64,000 nucleotides of DNA from Hoplostethus atlanticus (GCA_034670405.1 JAXDDX010000023.1:4424501-4488500); one strand, 5' to 3'; counted from the first letter of the stretch, positions 1-14,473 are shown. Notes: generated by a model not told the origin, from the sequence alone. Numbers and translations are program-made.

Positions 1-3000
1 TCTTGTTAATATACACTCACTCAGACTGTGTCTCATCGCATCTCATCACTTTCAGTAGCACTCTGCCCTCTGCCCTCTCTGTTTGTCTCCCTAACACATG
101 AACACACACACACACACATGCACACATACACAAAGAAACATACAGCCTTGTTGTATTCTAATCGTATTAAACTACCTCTGCATTCGACAGCCCCCACGTA
201 TGCATCATCTTAAGTCAATTTGGCTGCCTGTGACTGTTTGCGTAGTTCATTTGTTGACATTATGGACTCCATTGCAGGAGTAAGTGACTGATGATTTGAT
301 GTTGCAAACACAGTGACATCTTTGACCTTAGTGCCTGGTCATCTGTTTATTTAAAAACACCAATGTTTTTATGCCCGATATTGTATGGATAGAGAAACCA
401 CACCAGAATAGAACTTCATAACCCCAGCGGTATACCAAGGGCAGGTCATTGCTATTTTCTCTATTTGCGCAGTGACTGTTTTAGTACGATGGTATATTGC
501 AGAGGGCCATCCATAATGTATAGAGCAGTCCTGTATTAAATATCTGCAGAGTCGGAGGTGTGCATTCCACTGCTCAGATAGGGGGCTAGATTACTCCATG
601 TTGTATCAGAGGGATGATGGGAATATGGGAAAAAAGACAAATATTTCAAAGAGTTTGTTAGGGTGCTATGACTTTGTGGAGCTCTGGGTTCAGTAATAAT
701 TCATAGTGAAGAGGGTGCTTTAATGGGCAAGTTAGTGCAGTAAGTGTGAGTTACAACGATGGTGTTGGTGATGCAGAAAAGGTTAAAGAAGGACAAAATG
801 TTGGTGTCGCAACACAAAGAGAAGTACAAGAAGGGAGTATGGAAGGATATGATCGTTTATCAATAGGCTCTGAAGCTGCAACGGATAAAGTAGCAGAAGT
901 CTATATTTAAATGACCTCACTAGAGAGATATGATGTCGTCATTCCCTCCATTTGATAATTGTGTCTGCAGAAGAAACAAAATCTTTTATAGCTGAGTGTG
1001 CTTTGTATACTAACTCTCAATAAAGCTTTGGGTTCTTAGAAATAGATAACAGCATTGCTCCTATTTACAAGATTATCACAAGTCTTTCGTTCATGAAGGG
1101 TGGGTGCATTTTTTTGCACTGAGAGCAAAAAAAGATGCTGCACCTTAATTTACCTTCCATACCATTTGGCAGGTATCTCCGGTATTGTCAAAAGTGTGAA
1201 TAATTTAGTCTGTGAAAATGTCAAACAACCCCCTCCCCCCTCTCTGTTTGCCAAGAAGATATTTGCAGTTATAAAAGTCAACTGTAGACTGTGAAATGAC
1301 TGTGAGATATTGGACGACAAGCAAACCTGGCTTATAATAAGCTAGTTGAGATGCGAGAGAAATCAACAAGAGCACTGTGAATGAAGTGGATTGTGCTAAG
1401 GCTCAAACTCACCAGCAGTAATATGCTGTCTGGGAAACAGCAGCAATTGCCAGGAAGGGTAATGGAATTGCAATGACTGAATGAGAAAACAATGTTTGTA
1501 ATTCAAATTAAGTTGTGCTGTGATTGACACCTATTTGCTGATCACAATATGTCACACCGATGATCACAAAATAGCGTGTAGTATTTAAAATTATCAATAT
1601 GCTGCGGCGTGCAAAGAAAACTTTGCTTTTGGAACAGTGCTTAATGTCCTGGGGGTTTGCCTTTTACTTCCCTTTTCTTGCTTGCTCTTATATTTTTTGC
1701 ATTGTGTAGCCATTTGGCATGCCTCTCAGACATGCAACATTCAGCTGTCACAAGCACAATCTAACTGCTTCTATCTTCATTTGAAACCAATCATTTGGAA
1801 ACTGGTTGCACAACCACACTCCTGTCCCCCAGTTTATGCACTCCCAAGGCAGTGAGTTGGAGGTATAGCTGATGTGAAGTCAGACAGACACTTTTGACAT
1901 CAATTAAATGTTCCTTTACTTGTATAAAACCTGAGACTATCCACTCTAATTAAACCTTCCGTCTCTCTTCTCCAGAGGCAATTGGCTGAGGCAGGGGCGC
2001 AAACCCACTTTTCACCTGCACTGAAGCTAATAGCCATGCTTTTCAGGGATACTAGGGTTGGCACAGGTCCAGGCTGGCAGGGGGGACTGTTCCGCTGAGG
2101 CTGTTGTAATTCTGCACACAGCATGACGTGACTAAAGTTGGAGTTATGCTAGGAAACAACCATGCTTTGTTAACATTAGTTGTGCAAAGAGTCAGTTTCG
2201 TACAGCTCAAGCATTGATCAAAGATTTAGTGAAGGATGATGTTATGATATAGCTAACTATTATAGGACAATGTCAATTCAGACGAAAGAAGCTAATTTTA
2301 TTGGTAATGTCGTAGGTCTTAGGTTGTGTTGCGCTGTGTTGCAGATAACTTTAGCCTGTGAATTCGAGACATGATAGGGTTTGAAAAGTCTTGTGTGCTG
2401 CTGCTCAGTGCTGTATGAAGTAGGTTAATGCTACCCCATATCAGGAGCCTGGTGCAGACATGGTAAAAGTTAGGGCTATATTAGGTTTTTGAGTTAAAAG
2501 GGCAGGGCCCTCCGTAGGAACATGCTAATCCACAAATATGTAGAAAGCTTGGTCCAATGTTGAGCAGTTTTAACAACTTGGATTGCCTATTCTTATGACT
2601 GGTTTGTCAGGCTTTTATTGGTTAATTTGTTGTATTTTCCCTCCATTTTATACATTCAAGTAAGAAGCTTCTCCACACTTTAGCTCATCACATTTTCTAT
2701 TATGCAGTGTTTATACTCTGTAGTTGCAAGAGAATATAATTTTGCACTTTTTGAAAGCTCTGCTAATAACCACATAGTGTTATGCAAAACGCCCACCTAA
2801 TGTCAACAAACATACTCCAAGGCCCTGTGAGAAACACTAACAAGTTTTCCTTTCCTATTAATATACAGGGAATCCATGCCAGGGAAACCTTTGTTTTTTG
2901 TGTTTTGGTTTTGTGTTTGATTGGTTAATCTATAGTGTTGATTACACCTCTGGTGTGGAGGATCTCTCTCAATCAGTGGAACAGTAACAAATCTGCTTAC

Positions 3001-5610
3001 TGCACCTGAGTGGGCCCCAAGTCCCTTCTTGGCACTGTAATTAATGTATGAAAGCATCCATCCAGTCCCAACAAATGGAAAAATGATTACAACTAGTGTG
3101 ACAGGTGTGTAACTAACTGCCACCCATCTAATGATAATAATTTCCCTGTGCAAAGCCCAAATATGGGCTTGACTCTATGAACGTGACATGTTTCAGGTTT
3201 TAGGGATCGGGTTCAATTCCTGTGTGTGATTCCAATTATTTTTCCTCTGCCAGTGTACTGATCGTCCGGAGGCCAGTTTCAACAGATTTGGGAGCTCAGA
3301 AAGAGCTCTTTGAAGTGATTAACTGACTATAACCTAATAGAATGTGTGAGCAAATAACCATGATTGAAGGAGACGTGTGGGGTGTGAAATACCCTGGTTC
3401 AGTGTTGGATTTTGTGTTTATGTGTGTGCAAGTGTGTCTATCTGTGTGTGTCAGTGTGCGTGCTATCAAAGCAGGTGTGTCTGATTGTAATGCAGGTTTC
3501 CTTTATGTTGTAGCATCTCCTAATCCCCTCAGCCAAATGTTCAAGAGACATTTTTACCATACCTCAATTTCTCATATTTCAGAATGCTGTAACTGGTGAA
3601 CCACTTTTAGTTAGTTAGCTTTCCTGCCTGCGAGATCAGAAGAACCATACTTGTTGAAGAAAGGTGCAGAGAAAATTCACATTTAGACATTATGGGCAAA
3701 ACAAGACAAAATCAAGAGAAGTGTCTGTCACTTTGTGGTGTAACATGCTGTTGCTTAACCTCAGTGTGCCACATCTGCTTTGACTATAGAGTATCGACTG
3801 TATATTTTGGAGATAAATTACGCTTACAAAATTATTGCTGGAATGAAAGTGAAGCATATTATAGGTTACAATTAAGTTATGAGTCACCATAAGGGGCAAG
3901 AATCTTCCGTCTCTTTGAAATATTGACTTACTAATCTCAGCTTTTTTTCCCCCAAAAAGGAATTTTGCTTTATGCAAATCATGGAATCCTGGAAAAGTAA
4001 AAATATATAAATTTCCATGTTTGGCAGTATGCACTCCAACTTCCTGACAATAAAAACTTTCAAATAGAGATATATTGTGAGAGTAAATAGAGAAAAAGTG
4101 AGAGATGAAATAAGAAAATTACATCAATGACATTGGAAGAGAGAGAGGAGGTGATACGAAAAGAAGCCACAAACTTATCTGTTTCTTTGGGTCAGATTCT
4201 GGCCTCAATAAAGCTGTGGGAGAATTAAAATTACATGATAACTTGTAACATTTATTTGCAGTTTAAAAAACAGAGATGTCATTACATCCTCCTCTCTTTT
4301 TCTGTCTCTCTACTCTCCTTGTTCCCAATTTTTGACCCATCCGTCTTTCTCTCCCCCTAATCCTTCCCCCAACACCAGCCACCACCCACCAACTCACCCA
4401 CCCATTGCATCTTCCTCTCGCTGCACTTCCCTCTCTTTGCCAAGAAACCTAATAACAAGGCTGTTCCACACTCAGGCCTGCATTAAGATGCAGACCCCTC
4501 TCTCCTCTCTCTCAATGGCCTTAATCCTTTCCCCCTCTTTGCTATGAATGATGGCCTCAGCAACTAGCCCCCTGTCTATGGCAGACACAGGACCATTGCT
4601 AAATATAATGGAGAGAAAATGGCTGCAGTCAACAGATGTGTCTCAGTGAGGAGAGGTCAAGCTGTCAGTTGCTTAATCATAGCAGTGGGCACAGGAACAT
4701 GGGAACCTGGCCGAGAGAAAAGGTCTCCATCAGGCAGGCAACAGAGGCTGTGGAGAGTTGGTTGGTGGTAAAAGGTGAAGCATAGCTGCTAGCCACTGTG
4801 TCTGTTTTGCCTTTAGGAATGAAAGTTGTACCTAGGAATTTGGGAGGGCGGAGCTTCTCTAAGACCTCTCTGCTGTGGTTGATTGTGGATGTAGGTTTCA
4901 CATTAACATAGAGTCCAGACAAATCAAAAAGAAAAAAAAAATCTATGGATTTTCAAGTGGATGGAGATGCATAGTCTGATGTGTGTCTTCATCGGTCTCT
5001 ATTTACCTTGGCTGGTGGGACCATACAATGTGTTGAGCAACGTTACTAGCGAGTCCATTTGACTCTCAGACTGTGTGTGTGTGTACGTACCATTTCTATC
5101 TAGTAGAGGGGACATTTAATAAGTGTATTGATGCGCAAAGCAACCTAATTAAACTATTTGTGCGTGCTGTGTGTATGTACTGTATTTGTGTTGTGAAGTG
5201 TATGTTTCTCAGTGGTGTTGGGATGTGTTCATCAGCCCCTGATGCGCACACATATCACTGTAGCTTATTTGGGTAAAACAACACCCCCGTCTCCCCGTCT
5301 CCCCGTCTCCCCCACCCCCAACCAAATACCAGTGATTCGTGACCCGTTCACTCCTGTCAGTCTCCTAACAGCGTTAGAGAATTGTTCTTTGATAAAAGTG
5401 AGACCACTTCCCAGCAGGACGGGGGCATCATTGAGATGCAAGGCCTCCAGTGATGCAAGGCCTCCTCTAGTGAACTGGATAAAAAATGAAATTAGAGGAC
5501 AGAAGAACAAGCAGAGAGGGAGCCCACCTCTGTGTTCAATTGACTTGTTAGGTCTACTCACAAGACCTCAGTAATCATCTTTCCCTCTCTCTTTCCCTCT
5601 TTTTTTCTCT
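1..5610. other. Gene-free AT-rich stretch
   Basis: No coding exon, RNA gene or recognisable mobile element was found on either strand. The open frames here are short and none resembles a known family. Local features are a short (CA)n run at about 102-118 and a C/T-rich tract at about 4290-4540. A short reiteration of CGTCTCCC-like units lies at about 5288-5313. It reads as intergenic or intronic sequence. Confidence 0.6.
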
Positions 5611-5618
5611 CACACCCA

Positions 5619-5663
<45 letters not shown>
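5611..5663. repeat. (CA)n microsatellite
   Basis: A run of CA dinucleotides, slightly interrupted (CACCCA near the start, CATATA near the end), follows a T/C-rich stretch. Confidence 0.9.
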
Positions 5664-6038
5664 GTGTGCTCTGTTGAGGTGAATGGAATCACATTTGCAG
5701 TGAAGTCTGTGACCAGAATACTGCATAATAATTTTGTCTGACTGTGCTGCTTGTGAGGCTGTGGAGAACCAGTGTTTGTCCTGGTGATGGTATTCTGACT
5801 TTTAGATTACCCACTCTAGCTTTCATTTAGTCTCTCTTTCTACAGTTGTTTAGGTAAAAAGGTGCATGCTATTCACATTAAATGTAAATCTTTAAGGCTT
5901 CACTACTCTTGTTGCTAGCCTCAGTAGTCTTTTTTCAGTTTGTATAATCTGTAAAGTGCATTTCAACATTAAAATTGTGTTATTGCTCTCCAGTGCATAC
6001 AAGGATTAACAATTCTCTCTCCGTCGCTCTCTTCCTCA

Positions 6039-6058
6039 GTGTGTGTGTGTGTGTGTGT
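6039..6058. repeat. (GT)n microsatellite, short
   Basis: About ten GT units follow a C/T-rich stretch. The complementary CA translation only generates a spurious His/Thr tail in minus-strand frames. Confidence 0.85.
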
Positions 6059-6660
6059 TTGTGTCACCTGATTTATTTGATTGGTGACACCTTCCTTTAG
6101 TCATTGCTTTGGTGTTCTGCACTGCATTTCCCAGCGAACACTTTGCAGCAGTGTCACCAGTACTTGACTGACAGCAGCTCCCACACCCCCAAACGAACAG
6201 GCTTGCGCTGTGGGTGCTGGCTAAGCCTCCTGTGCAGTGTAATTGCATTGTTACGCAGGGCTGATAGGTATCTAGAGGTATCTAGACTTCCTGTCTCTAA
6301 TTGCATATTAACTTTTACAACAGACACAGTGGGAGAAATAACACAATGTGGAACAAATAATAGCACTGAAGAAAAATACTGAGAAAAGGTTGAAGCTACA
6401 GAATACAGAGATTGATGTCCCTCACTAAATGCCTGACAGGATTCTTGTTGTGCTGGCATTCTACTGTTTACTGTTTCACCAAGACATAATAGATGACACA
6501 TGACTGTGTTGTTGTGGTGTGGGACTGTTTGGATTTTGATTAGCATATGCAGTTGTTGAGAGCTATCAAGTGTTTCTGATTGCAACTAAACAGGCCGGGT
6601 GGTTCACAAGTGCATGTCTCCATAATGAAAGTTGGAATTTGTCAGCTTGACATAGATAGA

Positions 6661-6662
<2 letters not shown>

Positions 6663-6742
<80 letters not shown>

Positions 6743-6751
6743 CGTGCGTGC
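6663..6751. repeat. Long (GT)n microsatellite
   Basis: Nearly 40 uninterrupted GT units are followed by three to four TGCG units. This is one of the two longest pure dinucleotide runs in the window. Open frames across it (Cys-Val or His-Thr repeats) are artefacts of the repeat. Confidence 0.95.
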
Positions 6752-6789
6752 ATTTGTGTACGTGTTTTGGTGACTAGCAGTTCTCTGGC

Positions 6790-6861
6790 CTACATACGTT
6801 GAATGCACTTATTGTAAGTCGCTTTGGATAAAAGCACCTGCTAAATGACTGTAATGTAATT
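6790..6861 (+). repeat. SINE 3' tail fragment
   Basis: The segment contains the tail motif AAGTCGCTTTGGATAAAAGC followed by CTGCTAAATGACTG, which is the conserved 3' end of several tRNA-derived teleost SINEs and their L2-like partner LINEs. No tRNA-like head with A and B boxes is visible upstream, where the (GT)n repeat lies. Only the 3' end is therefore present, either through 5' truncation or replacement by the microsatellite. Confidence 0.65.
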
Positions 6862-9800
6862 TAAAAATGTGTGTGTGTGGTGTTTCAATGTATGTGTATG
6901 TCTGTGCGTGCATGTGTGTTTGGCTGCATGTGTGCATAGATACATATGCGTGCATGGTATGATATGCATGGTTGCGTGTATGTCTTTGCAAATGTGTGCA
7001 TGTGTGCAATGGTGTGTGAGTCTATATGACTTGTTATCTGGAGCTTGTGGAGTCCTAATTATTGGAGTCAGCAGCACAGACCTGCAGGTGACTCATTAAA
7101 GGCTATGATCACTGAGAGACAGCAAGAGCAGGAAAGGAAAGGAAAGGAAAATGACTAGTGTGGAGAGAAATAGACAGACAGGAAAACCGCCAAGTTCAGA
7201 TGCCAGCTCCGGAAAAAACAAACAAGCAATAACGAGTTCTAGGAACACGCATACCAATGCAGTGTGCATAAAAATATAGAATTGTATTAGGACCATGCCT
7301 TTGATCTGTCACTACAAAGGGAACTTTGTATCCCAGCCCCACTGATGTTACATCCTCACCCCCCACACGCTGTACTCTTTGGGTGTCACTCAACGCATGC
7401 TAGCTTTCTTTCTTGTCAGACTGACTTTTGTTTGCTTACCTACCAAGGTACCTTTTCTCAACCCTTATCAGCCAAGTCCTCTATAAATATGTGTCGAGTT
7501 GAGTTGTTGTATCTGCACTATGCCTGGCAGGCTGTAAAACAAGTTTCCTTTGCTTTTATCTTAAACTTCAACTAGTGTAGATGTGTGTCTGTGTGTGTGA
7601 TCAAGAAATGATGATGCAAGAAACTGAAATATATAAGATATTCTGAATCTGAGACCATTCCTTGAGTTGGTGCTGCCTTATCATTTGGTATTTTTAGAGT
7701 GAATGTATGCAGTAACAACACTGCTGCACAAGAAACATGGCCGACTGAGCTTCTGTACTAGTCACTAAGCAGCCTTCAATACCAATACATTCACTGTTTT
7801 GTTATGAAAGGACACAACAAAACAATACACACAGTGGAAAATGGTGCTTTGAGAGCATCTCACATAGACTGAAGTAGTTGTGGTTCTGTAGTCACTGAAA
7901 ATCAGCTTTACCCTTTGTATTTCATTCAAGATTGTATTATTGATTTGCTTTAAGGCTCTTGTATTATACTTTAAACATGCCCTTCTTGGAATGCTCTTCA
8001 TTCTTGAAATGACAAAAATATGGACTGGTTAAGAAACACCATCACTTTTTTCAAATCAGATCCAATGAAGACTACTACAACTACTAGATCGGATCTTTAT
8101 AATGAAAACTATTATTACTGTTAAGGCTTCTGCAACTTCTAAAACAGGAGAACACAGCATCCATTTAAATCACAACTCTGAGTGTGTATTTTTTAACTTA
8201 ACCTTGTATTGTTGAATGCTTATCCAGTCATAGAAGATTAGTGAGGTTATTCATGCCAGTCAAATCATATGCAGGTCTTGATTGAATGGCCTGAGGCGAC
8301 CTTGGCTTATCTGAGCAGAGAGTGGCTAATTATATCATCCTTTTTGCAGTGTCACAGTAGCTTAGCACTGGGATGCTAATTCATGCTAACCTTCCTCCCT
8401 CATCCTTCTCAGAGTCATTGACAACTTGTCAGTGTATCTGGGAAGTTTTGAAGGAAGGACTAAATCTTCCTGGCACTAGAACACTCACCATATTATGCCA
8501 GCTTTTGACAGCACTGGGACCTAAGTGCAAGTTGTGGGCAATATGGACAAAATATCATATCACATTTAGATATTATCATAATTTACAATATACATCACAA
8601 TATTTTTATTTTTATTTTCTAAGGCTAAGTTGCAAGTTACTGAAACGTACAACCCCAAAGACAACAATACTCACAGCCTTTACAGAAAGTACATGAATGT
8701 TGTAAAGCTAGAGTCTATTAAACACAAATAAAAGAATAATTTAACAAAGACCACCAGGATCAAAGTCATTTTTCAAATGTATTTTAATGGATTCTAGGTT
8801 CAAAAGTTAAACAAGCGCTGCACAGTTTACAGGCATGAATGAAATGAGTAAGTAAGACTTAATTAGGGCTCTGAAGAACCAAGAGACCTTAAATTGCCCA
8901 TCATGGCAAACCATTGTAGTTACATCATTAACTTGGCCTATCTTGCATCATTCCAAGAACAATGGTTTAAAAGAAATTGTGGCAGAGCGTTTTGTAATGA
9001 AGGTCAACCATTGCAAGAAATCCATTACAGTAAAACTTAATTTTCAACTGTTTTGATAGGAACCATCTTTTTTTAGATAAAGCAGTACAGCATCCATTAC
9101 CTCTTGCCAGCATTTACTTTTCTTCTCATATGAAGTGCTTCTCTCAAAAGACTTGGACAGCAGTGTCTGATGCAGCCTTCAAGTGCCTCATAAGTTTGTA
9201 AATATGACATCATGCATTCAAGTGCTTTTGGTTGGAAATAAAAACAAAATGGACCATGTAACAAAATAAGTTTTGGTGGTTGTTTTATTTTAGAAGTCAA
9301 GCTGCACTGAGCTACTTTGTGCTACAGCAGCACAATGAAAATGAAAAAACTTGCTGACTTAATTGTCTATGTCATGTCTATGTCTAAAGTTAAAGTTAAA
9401 CAACAACATATAATAACAGACTTTGTTGTTGACATGGCCATCATGCTCTCTTCACGCTCTCTCTAAACATTAGATCCCGCTTAGTTGGGTGTCCGAAAAT
9501 CCCAACTTTCCTAGTATTCACCACTTTGTTGGGTCATTCATGTGCACTCACATGGTAATTATTATATTTATGAAGGCACTTGAAGGCAGCATAGCTTGGT
9601 ACCTCTGGCTGTTCTCAATGAAGCACTCGAGTGAGATGTTGAGACATGCAATTTTAAGCTTTTGGGTTTGTAGAAAAAGTTATGCAGCAACTTGGTTGAA
9701 AAGTTGTGTGAAAGCAGTGAATGTAAATGGCTATAGCAAAAGTTATGAATGGAAATTGCATATGGATTGTAGGTAACTATTCTATTTCAGCAAGTAATGA

Positions 9801-11885
9801 CAAAATTTTAGCTGCTGAGTTTTTGTGCTTTAAAATTAACCAGCAAAATCTGTGAAAAGTGAATTCTGAAATCCCAGAATTGAGGTGATGTGATTTCTTC
9901 TCCTAGCACTAAATTTATTTATTTTTTTTAATCCTGGCTGCTGCATTCTGTAGTGTGGAAGGAGAGGAAATACCATGAAACACTTTCTCCATGTAGCTGA
10001 GCATTTCTTCCTACACAACCAGGACAAGGTATAATAGAGCAAGTATTAAAGATTTAGATAAAAAAGTGTACTCCAATACAACATGAAAGTCATGACCCTT
10101 ACCTGGTAGCTTCTTCACCCTTTCACCCTTTATCTGTGAGATTATAAAGAAATGGGATTTTTCAGGAAACTGGCACTGGGTACTCCATTTAGATTCAGTT
10201 TTTGGTTTGAGGAGATTAAGAGGTCATGTCAAACATAAATCTCTGATAGTAATGAGTCAGAACCCATTCTACTATAAGGTACTTGAGTATATCATGCTGT
10301 ATATTTAGATAATATTGTGTATCCTTGTATAATTTGGAACTACTTTGATACTGTTTTGAAGAATAGGTCTATACAACCTGATCTCCCTGCCACCATAAAG
10401 AATTATTCTTTCAATACAATTGATTCAATGACTCACAAAATATATAACTGATAAGCAAATAATGAAATGAAACAATACAGTAATTGCTGTAAAGGCCTGT
10501 AAAACACAAAAGCCTGCACAGACTATTGCATCTGGTATAATGTAGACTTAGAACAAAACTGCTTGAAGTTTTCTCTCAGTAACACAACAAACACATTCTC
10601 TCTTTCTTTGAACAGGCACACACACACACTCCTACTACCACATTCTCATTTTCCAAATGTATTTATTTACCCCATCCAGGATATTTTGATTAATTTTACT
10701 GTATTACCCTTACTTGTCAATGCATGCTTGTTACACCATCTTCCTCCATTTTGTCATCATTTAGTTCTGTTATCTAGTGTCTTTGTTTCTCTTTCATGTG
10801 GCTTTATCATTTATATATGCAAATAAACTCAAACTAAACAAATTAAAAATAGGCTGCTTGTAGACATATGAATGAACCTATACCTCTCCATGCTCTCTGC
10901 CCTCTGTTTTGAGACACACGTGCCATTTAATGTGCTGTCATGCAATGCACTGCTCACTAAATGGCATATTATAGGTGTCGGGGCAGAGACTGTTATTGTT
11001 GTGAATATCATTAACCTTTTTGGTGCTGGAGAATACTTTTATATGTCATGTTGTGACAATTACAATGCACACTGGTAGCTGGTAATTTAAACAGCGCCAT
11101 TGATCATTGTGGTACAGTGGGCCATTGAAACTGAGTTTATCACCCTGATTTAAAAAAAATACACATAACACAATAACTCTTTTTTTATATATATATGAGA
11201 AATTTCCAATTGTATTAATGTCACATCCTTATTCCCATATTGTGTGTGTTCATTATGTGTGTGCAGGAGGACAGAGGCCTGTGCATGCAAACCGACCGCA
11301 TACAGCCAGCTCAGATCTGGCCCATATAAGTTAATTCCATTAGAGACTAGATTAAAATGAAATCATGTTTGAATGTGAGCATTTGTTTATACAATGAAAG
11401 AAAACAAATGGCTCTCTGGGCAAAGGCGCGCAGGCTGTAATCTGTATAAATGGCCATGTGTTTAGGCTAAATCATTTTTGATTTCTCTTGTCAGTGCCCT
11501 GCACTGCCGCCATGCTGTATGCACTTCATGCGAATACATCTAAAATAGGACATGAGTGATGCAATCGAAGATGAATTCATTGTGCTTGCTAACGTACTGC
11601 TGCATGACTGGTGGTCTCTCTGTCTGCTTAGCCATTGGTCAAGCCCCCTGTCTCACTGGAGGAGCTTAGCATTGTTCACTGACTGTGACGGGCTAACAAA
11701 GAGAGATTGGTTGGTAGAATAGTGCTAAATTATGAGCGTGTCAAATCAATTGATTTCAGAAGGAGCGCAACACTGAATCCGCTACACCACTTAATGTGTA
11801 TAACAGCTTGAATTGAATGAGCTCTTTGCCTTGGGGGATCTTATGTGATACGTGGCTCTGGTGTGTGTATATATTTGTGTATGCA

Positions 11886-11921
<36 letters not shown>

Positions 11922-13441
11922 ATGGAAATGTGTATTTTTGTGTTTTGTGTATCATTGAAGTGTCTGTGTACAACTGTCCTCTCAGAAACCATCAGGAAGC
12001 CTCTTCCAAGTTACGGTTGGCAGGGTAATGCAGTCATCCATTGTAGTGGTCTGGTCAGGTCTCTGTGTGTATCTGTCAATGAGCCACAGTACCAGCACAG
12101 GAGGGACACCATATGAGATGGTCTGTAAGGCCTCAGGAGACCTACAAGTCACACTGTATGGTTTTGTCAGAGAGCAAGGAGGTGAACAATCCCATCAGGA
12201 TGAAGAGCTGAAAACCTCAAGCACATCAGAAGAGACACTGTTGGATGGTTTGTTGGCCTATGAAGTAGCAAAAAGGAAAGTTTCTCTCCAGATGACACCT
12301 GGGCTTACACTGTCATAAGATGGTACTTAACAGGATGGTCATTGTAGCATAAGCCTCCTGTGGTTAGAATTGCCCATGCTTAAGTCAATAACTCTGCAAA
12401 GGTTTTGGTGTCTTGGCCTGTAATCACTGCCTCATGTTATTGGGTGCAACAAAAAGGATGTAATACTGTGTATGTTCACACAAAAAAAGTGAAGGCCTGA
12501 GCAATTAAATCTTATCTCAGGCTGAGTGCCACCAGTGTGGTATTGATCAATACGTTCCAATGAGTATGTTTCTTTTTCTGAGCCATGCGGTTACAATGTG
12601 ATGTGCTAGAATTTTAAGTCAATTTTATTTTATATTTTTTTATTTATTATTAAGCTGAATGATGATATAATGGTTTAATAAAATACACTTGCAACCTTTG
12701 TGGTGCTTACTTGTAATCAGTAACTCAATAATTCAAGAAACTGTTGGAATATGTTTAGATGGGTCAAGCAAATTATAATAAATTATTAATACAACCTCTC
12801 TCGTAAGCAATGCAACCTCCTTTTTTACTCATAATTAATTCTTCCATATTGGTGGAATTAGTTACACCCAATTTAATTTGAGTTTAATTTTATTTTCAAA
12901 GGAAAATATCTGATTTATTGGCTGCTTTAGACATATCAGATGACTTCTTTAGCCCCAAGAAAGAGCTATGGGAACTCAAGATGAAGAGTTTTGAGGAGCC
13001 AGAGTTTCTTTAAAAAGCTTAATGTACTGTTGATCATCAGTCATCGTCAGGATTGGTCTTCCTTTTCATTTTGTTCATCTCAGTATCGACTCAATCTTCC
13101 TTTGCCCATGGCAGATGATTTATTAAGTACTGGGAGCCGGCTTTCAGCTTTTCTCCTCACCTCGTGAAATTAAGATGAGGTTACAACCAACAGTAAGCCC
13201 TTATTAGATGGAGCTCCCTGGTAGGATTGCTCACTCTTCCAATCCATCTCCTCACCTTGGCTCGGAATAACAGACCTGTCTATTCCTTTGTTACACAAAC
13301 TGATTCTCCTCCTCAGCACACAATGTTTTAGATGTGTGTCAGTTAAGCGCAGTTCTGCTTCCACAATTTCCTCTGCTATATGCCCTGTATACTTGTATGA
13401 GCATAACAGCAACATATACCATGCGAGCATACAATTACATG
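6862..13441. other. Gene-free stretch with scattered simple repeats
   Basis: No gene was found. Simple repeats are a short (GGAAA)n at about 7131-7149 and (GT)n at about 11889-11919. Around 8535-8605 there is A/T-rich sequence with repeated ATATCA/ACAATAT words, resembling the decayed termini of fish hAT-type elements but too weak to call. Around 11300-11560 the base composition and homeodomain-like words look like a possible conserved non-coding element. The open frame at about 12028-12318 matches nothing I recognise. Confidence 0.5.
11889..11919. repeat. (GT)n microsatellite
   Basis: About 15 GT units in a T-rich context. Confidence 0.9.
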
Positions 13442-13660
13442 TTAGGTTTATCCAGAGTGACTTATAATGAGTAAGCAAGTAGGGGCTTCATTGTCTTGCT
13501 CAATGATACCTCAACACATAGCTGTAATGGACACGAACTTCAGGGCCTCACCTCACGGTCTCTCTAACCACTAGCCCACTCTTAGGATGGATGGCCCTCG
13601 TGGGAATCAAACCCCTTAGCCCAGTAGTGCTATTGTCTATCCACTGAGCTACACGAGACC
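13442..13660 (-). repeat. tRNA-derived SINE
   Basis: On the minus strand the element begins with a tRNA-like head. The A-box-like TAGCTCAGTGG lies at about 13641-13651 and the B-box-like GGTTTGATTCC at about 13603-13613, correctly spaced for an internal RNA polymerase III promoter. It continues through a central region and ends with AAGTCACTCTGGATAAA, the variant tail shared by many fish SINEs and their partner LINE. It encodes no protein and depends on LINE machinery in trans. The sequence differs at several expected positions, so it is an old copy. Assignment to a named SINE family is not possible by eye. Confidence 0.75.
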
Positions 13661-14123
13661 ACAGAGGTGATGTCGTGTGACTGAGGTCATTAGCTGCTTT
13701 CACACCAGTGACATTGCAAGTAAATGCATGCGGCTTAGGTGGCCGAGCCATCTGGACGCCCGCGGTGTGTGTCCAATATGTTCTAAGAGGAGGTTGACCT
13801 TCAGAATGACAGTTCATTCACGTGTCTATGACTGTCCCACATGATCACATACTGTACATATTTGGTAGAAATCCTTACTTGGCCTCAGAACTTACAACAA
13901 CTTACAATGTCTTGTGATATACCTCTTCAAGTTAAGCATGTTTTGATGCTTTTATGTCCAATGTTTATTCTACATGATTCCTGTGTGCGATTTATTGCAG
14001 TCTTTGATGTTTTTAAGTGACAGAGCAAATCTAGGCTCTTAGTTCCTCATGCTTTAAATAGGCCAACTGCTGACCTAATTGCCAGTACTGCAACTGTCAG
14101 TGGAAATGGAACTGGTGCTCAGA

Positions 14124-14178
14124 TGAGGAGAGGAGAGGAGAGGAGAGGAGAGGAGAGGAGAGGAGAGGAGAGGAGAGG
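14124..14178. repeat. (GAGGA)n pentanucleotide array
   Basis: Eleven near-perfect tandem GAGGA/GGAGA units form a pure purine strand. There are no flanking features. Confidence 0.95.
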
Positions 14179-14469
14179 TTCACAGTGGATTGCTGTCTAG
14201 GTCGTCATGCCTGTGGAAACTGCTGCACTTGGTCACTGTCTTCACACACACATGCGCGCATGTATACACACACACAGGCCAAAAATAGTCATGCTATTTC
14301 AACACTACCATGGTGAAATTGAAAGTGATCTGGAGGTTATTTCATTTAATCTGCAGCCCTGACAGAAAGACTGGTTTTGTTAGGCAGAGAAAATAGGAGA
14401 AGATTTGAGAGCATGATGGTGAACTGGTATCCTTCTACTGACGGACAGTCTGAGTGCAGTGGGTATGCG

Positions 14470-14473
14470 CGTG

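Noticed and set aside
3205-3222. B-box-like GGGTTCAATTCC as a tRNA or SINE
   Set aside because: No A box or tRNA-like fold at the proper spacing upstream, and no SINE tail downstream.
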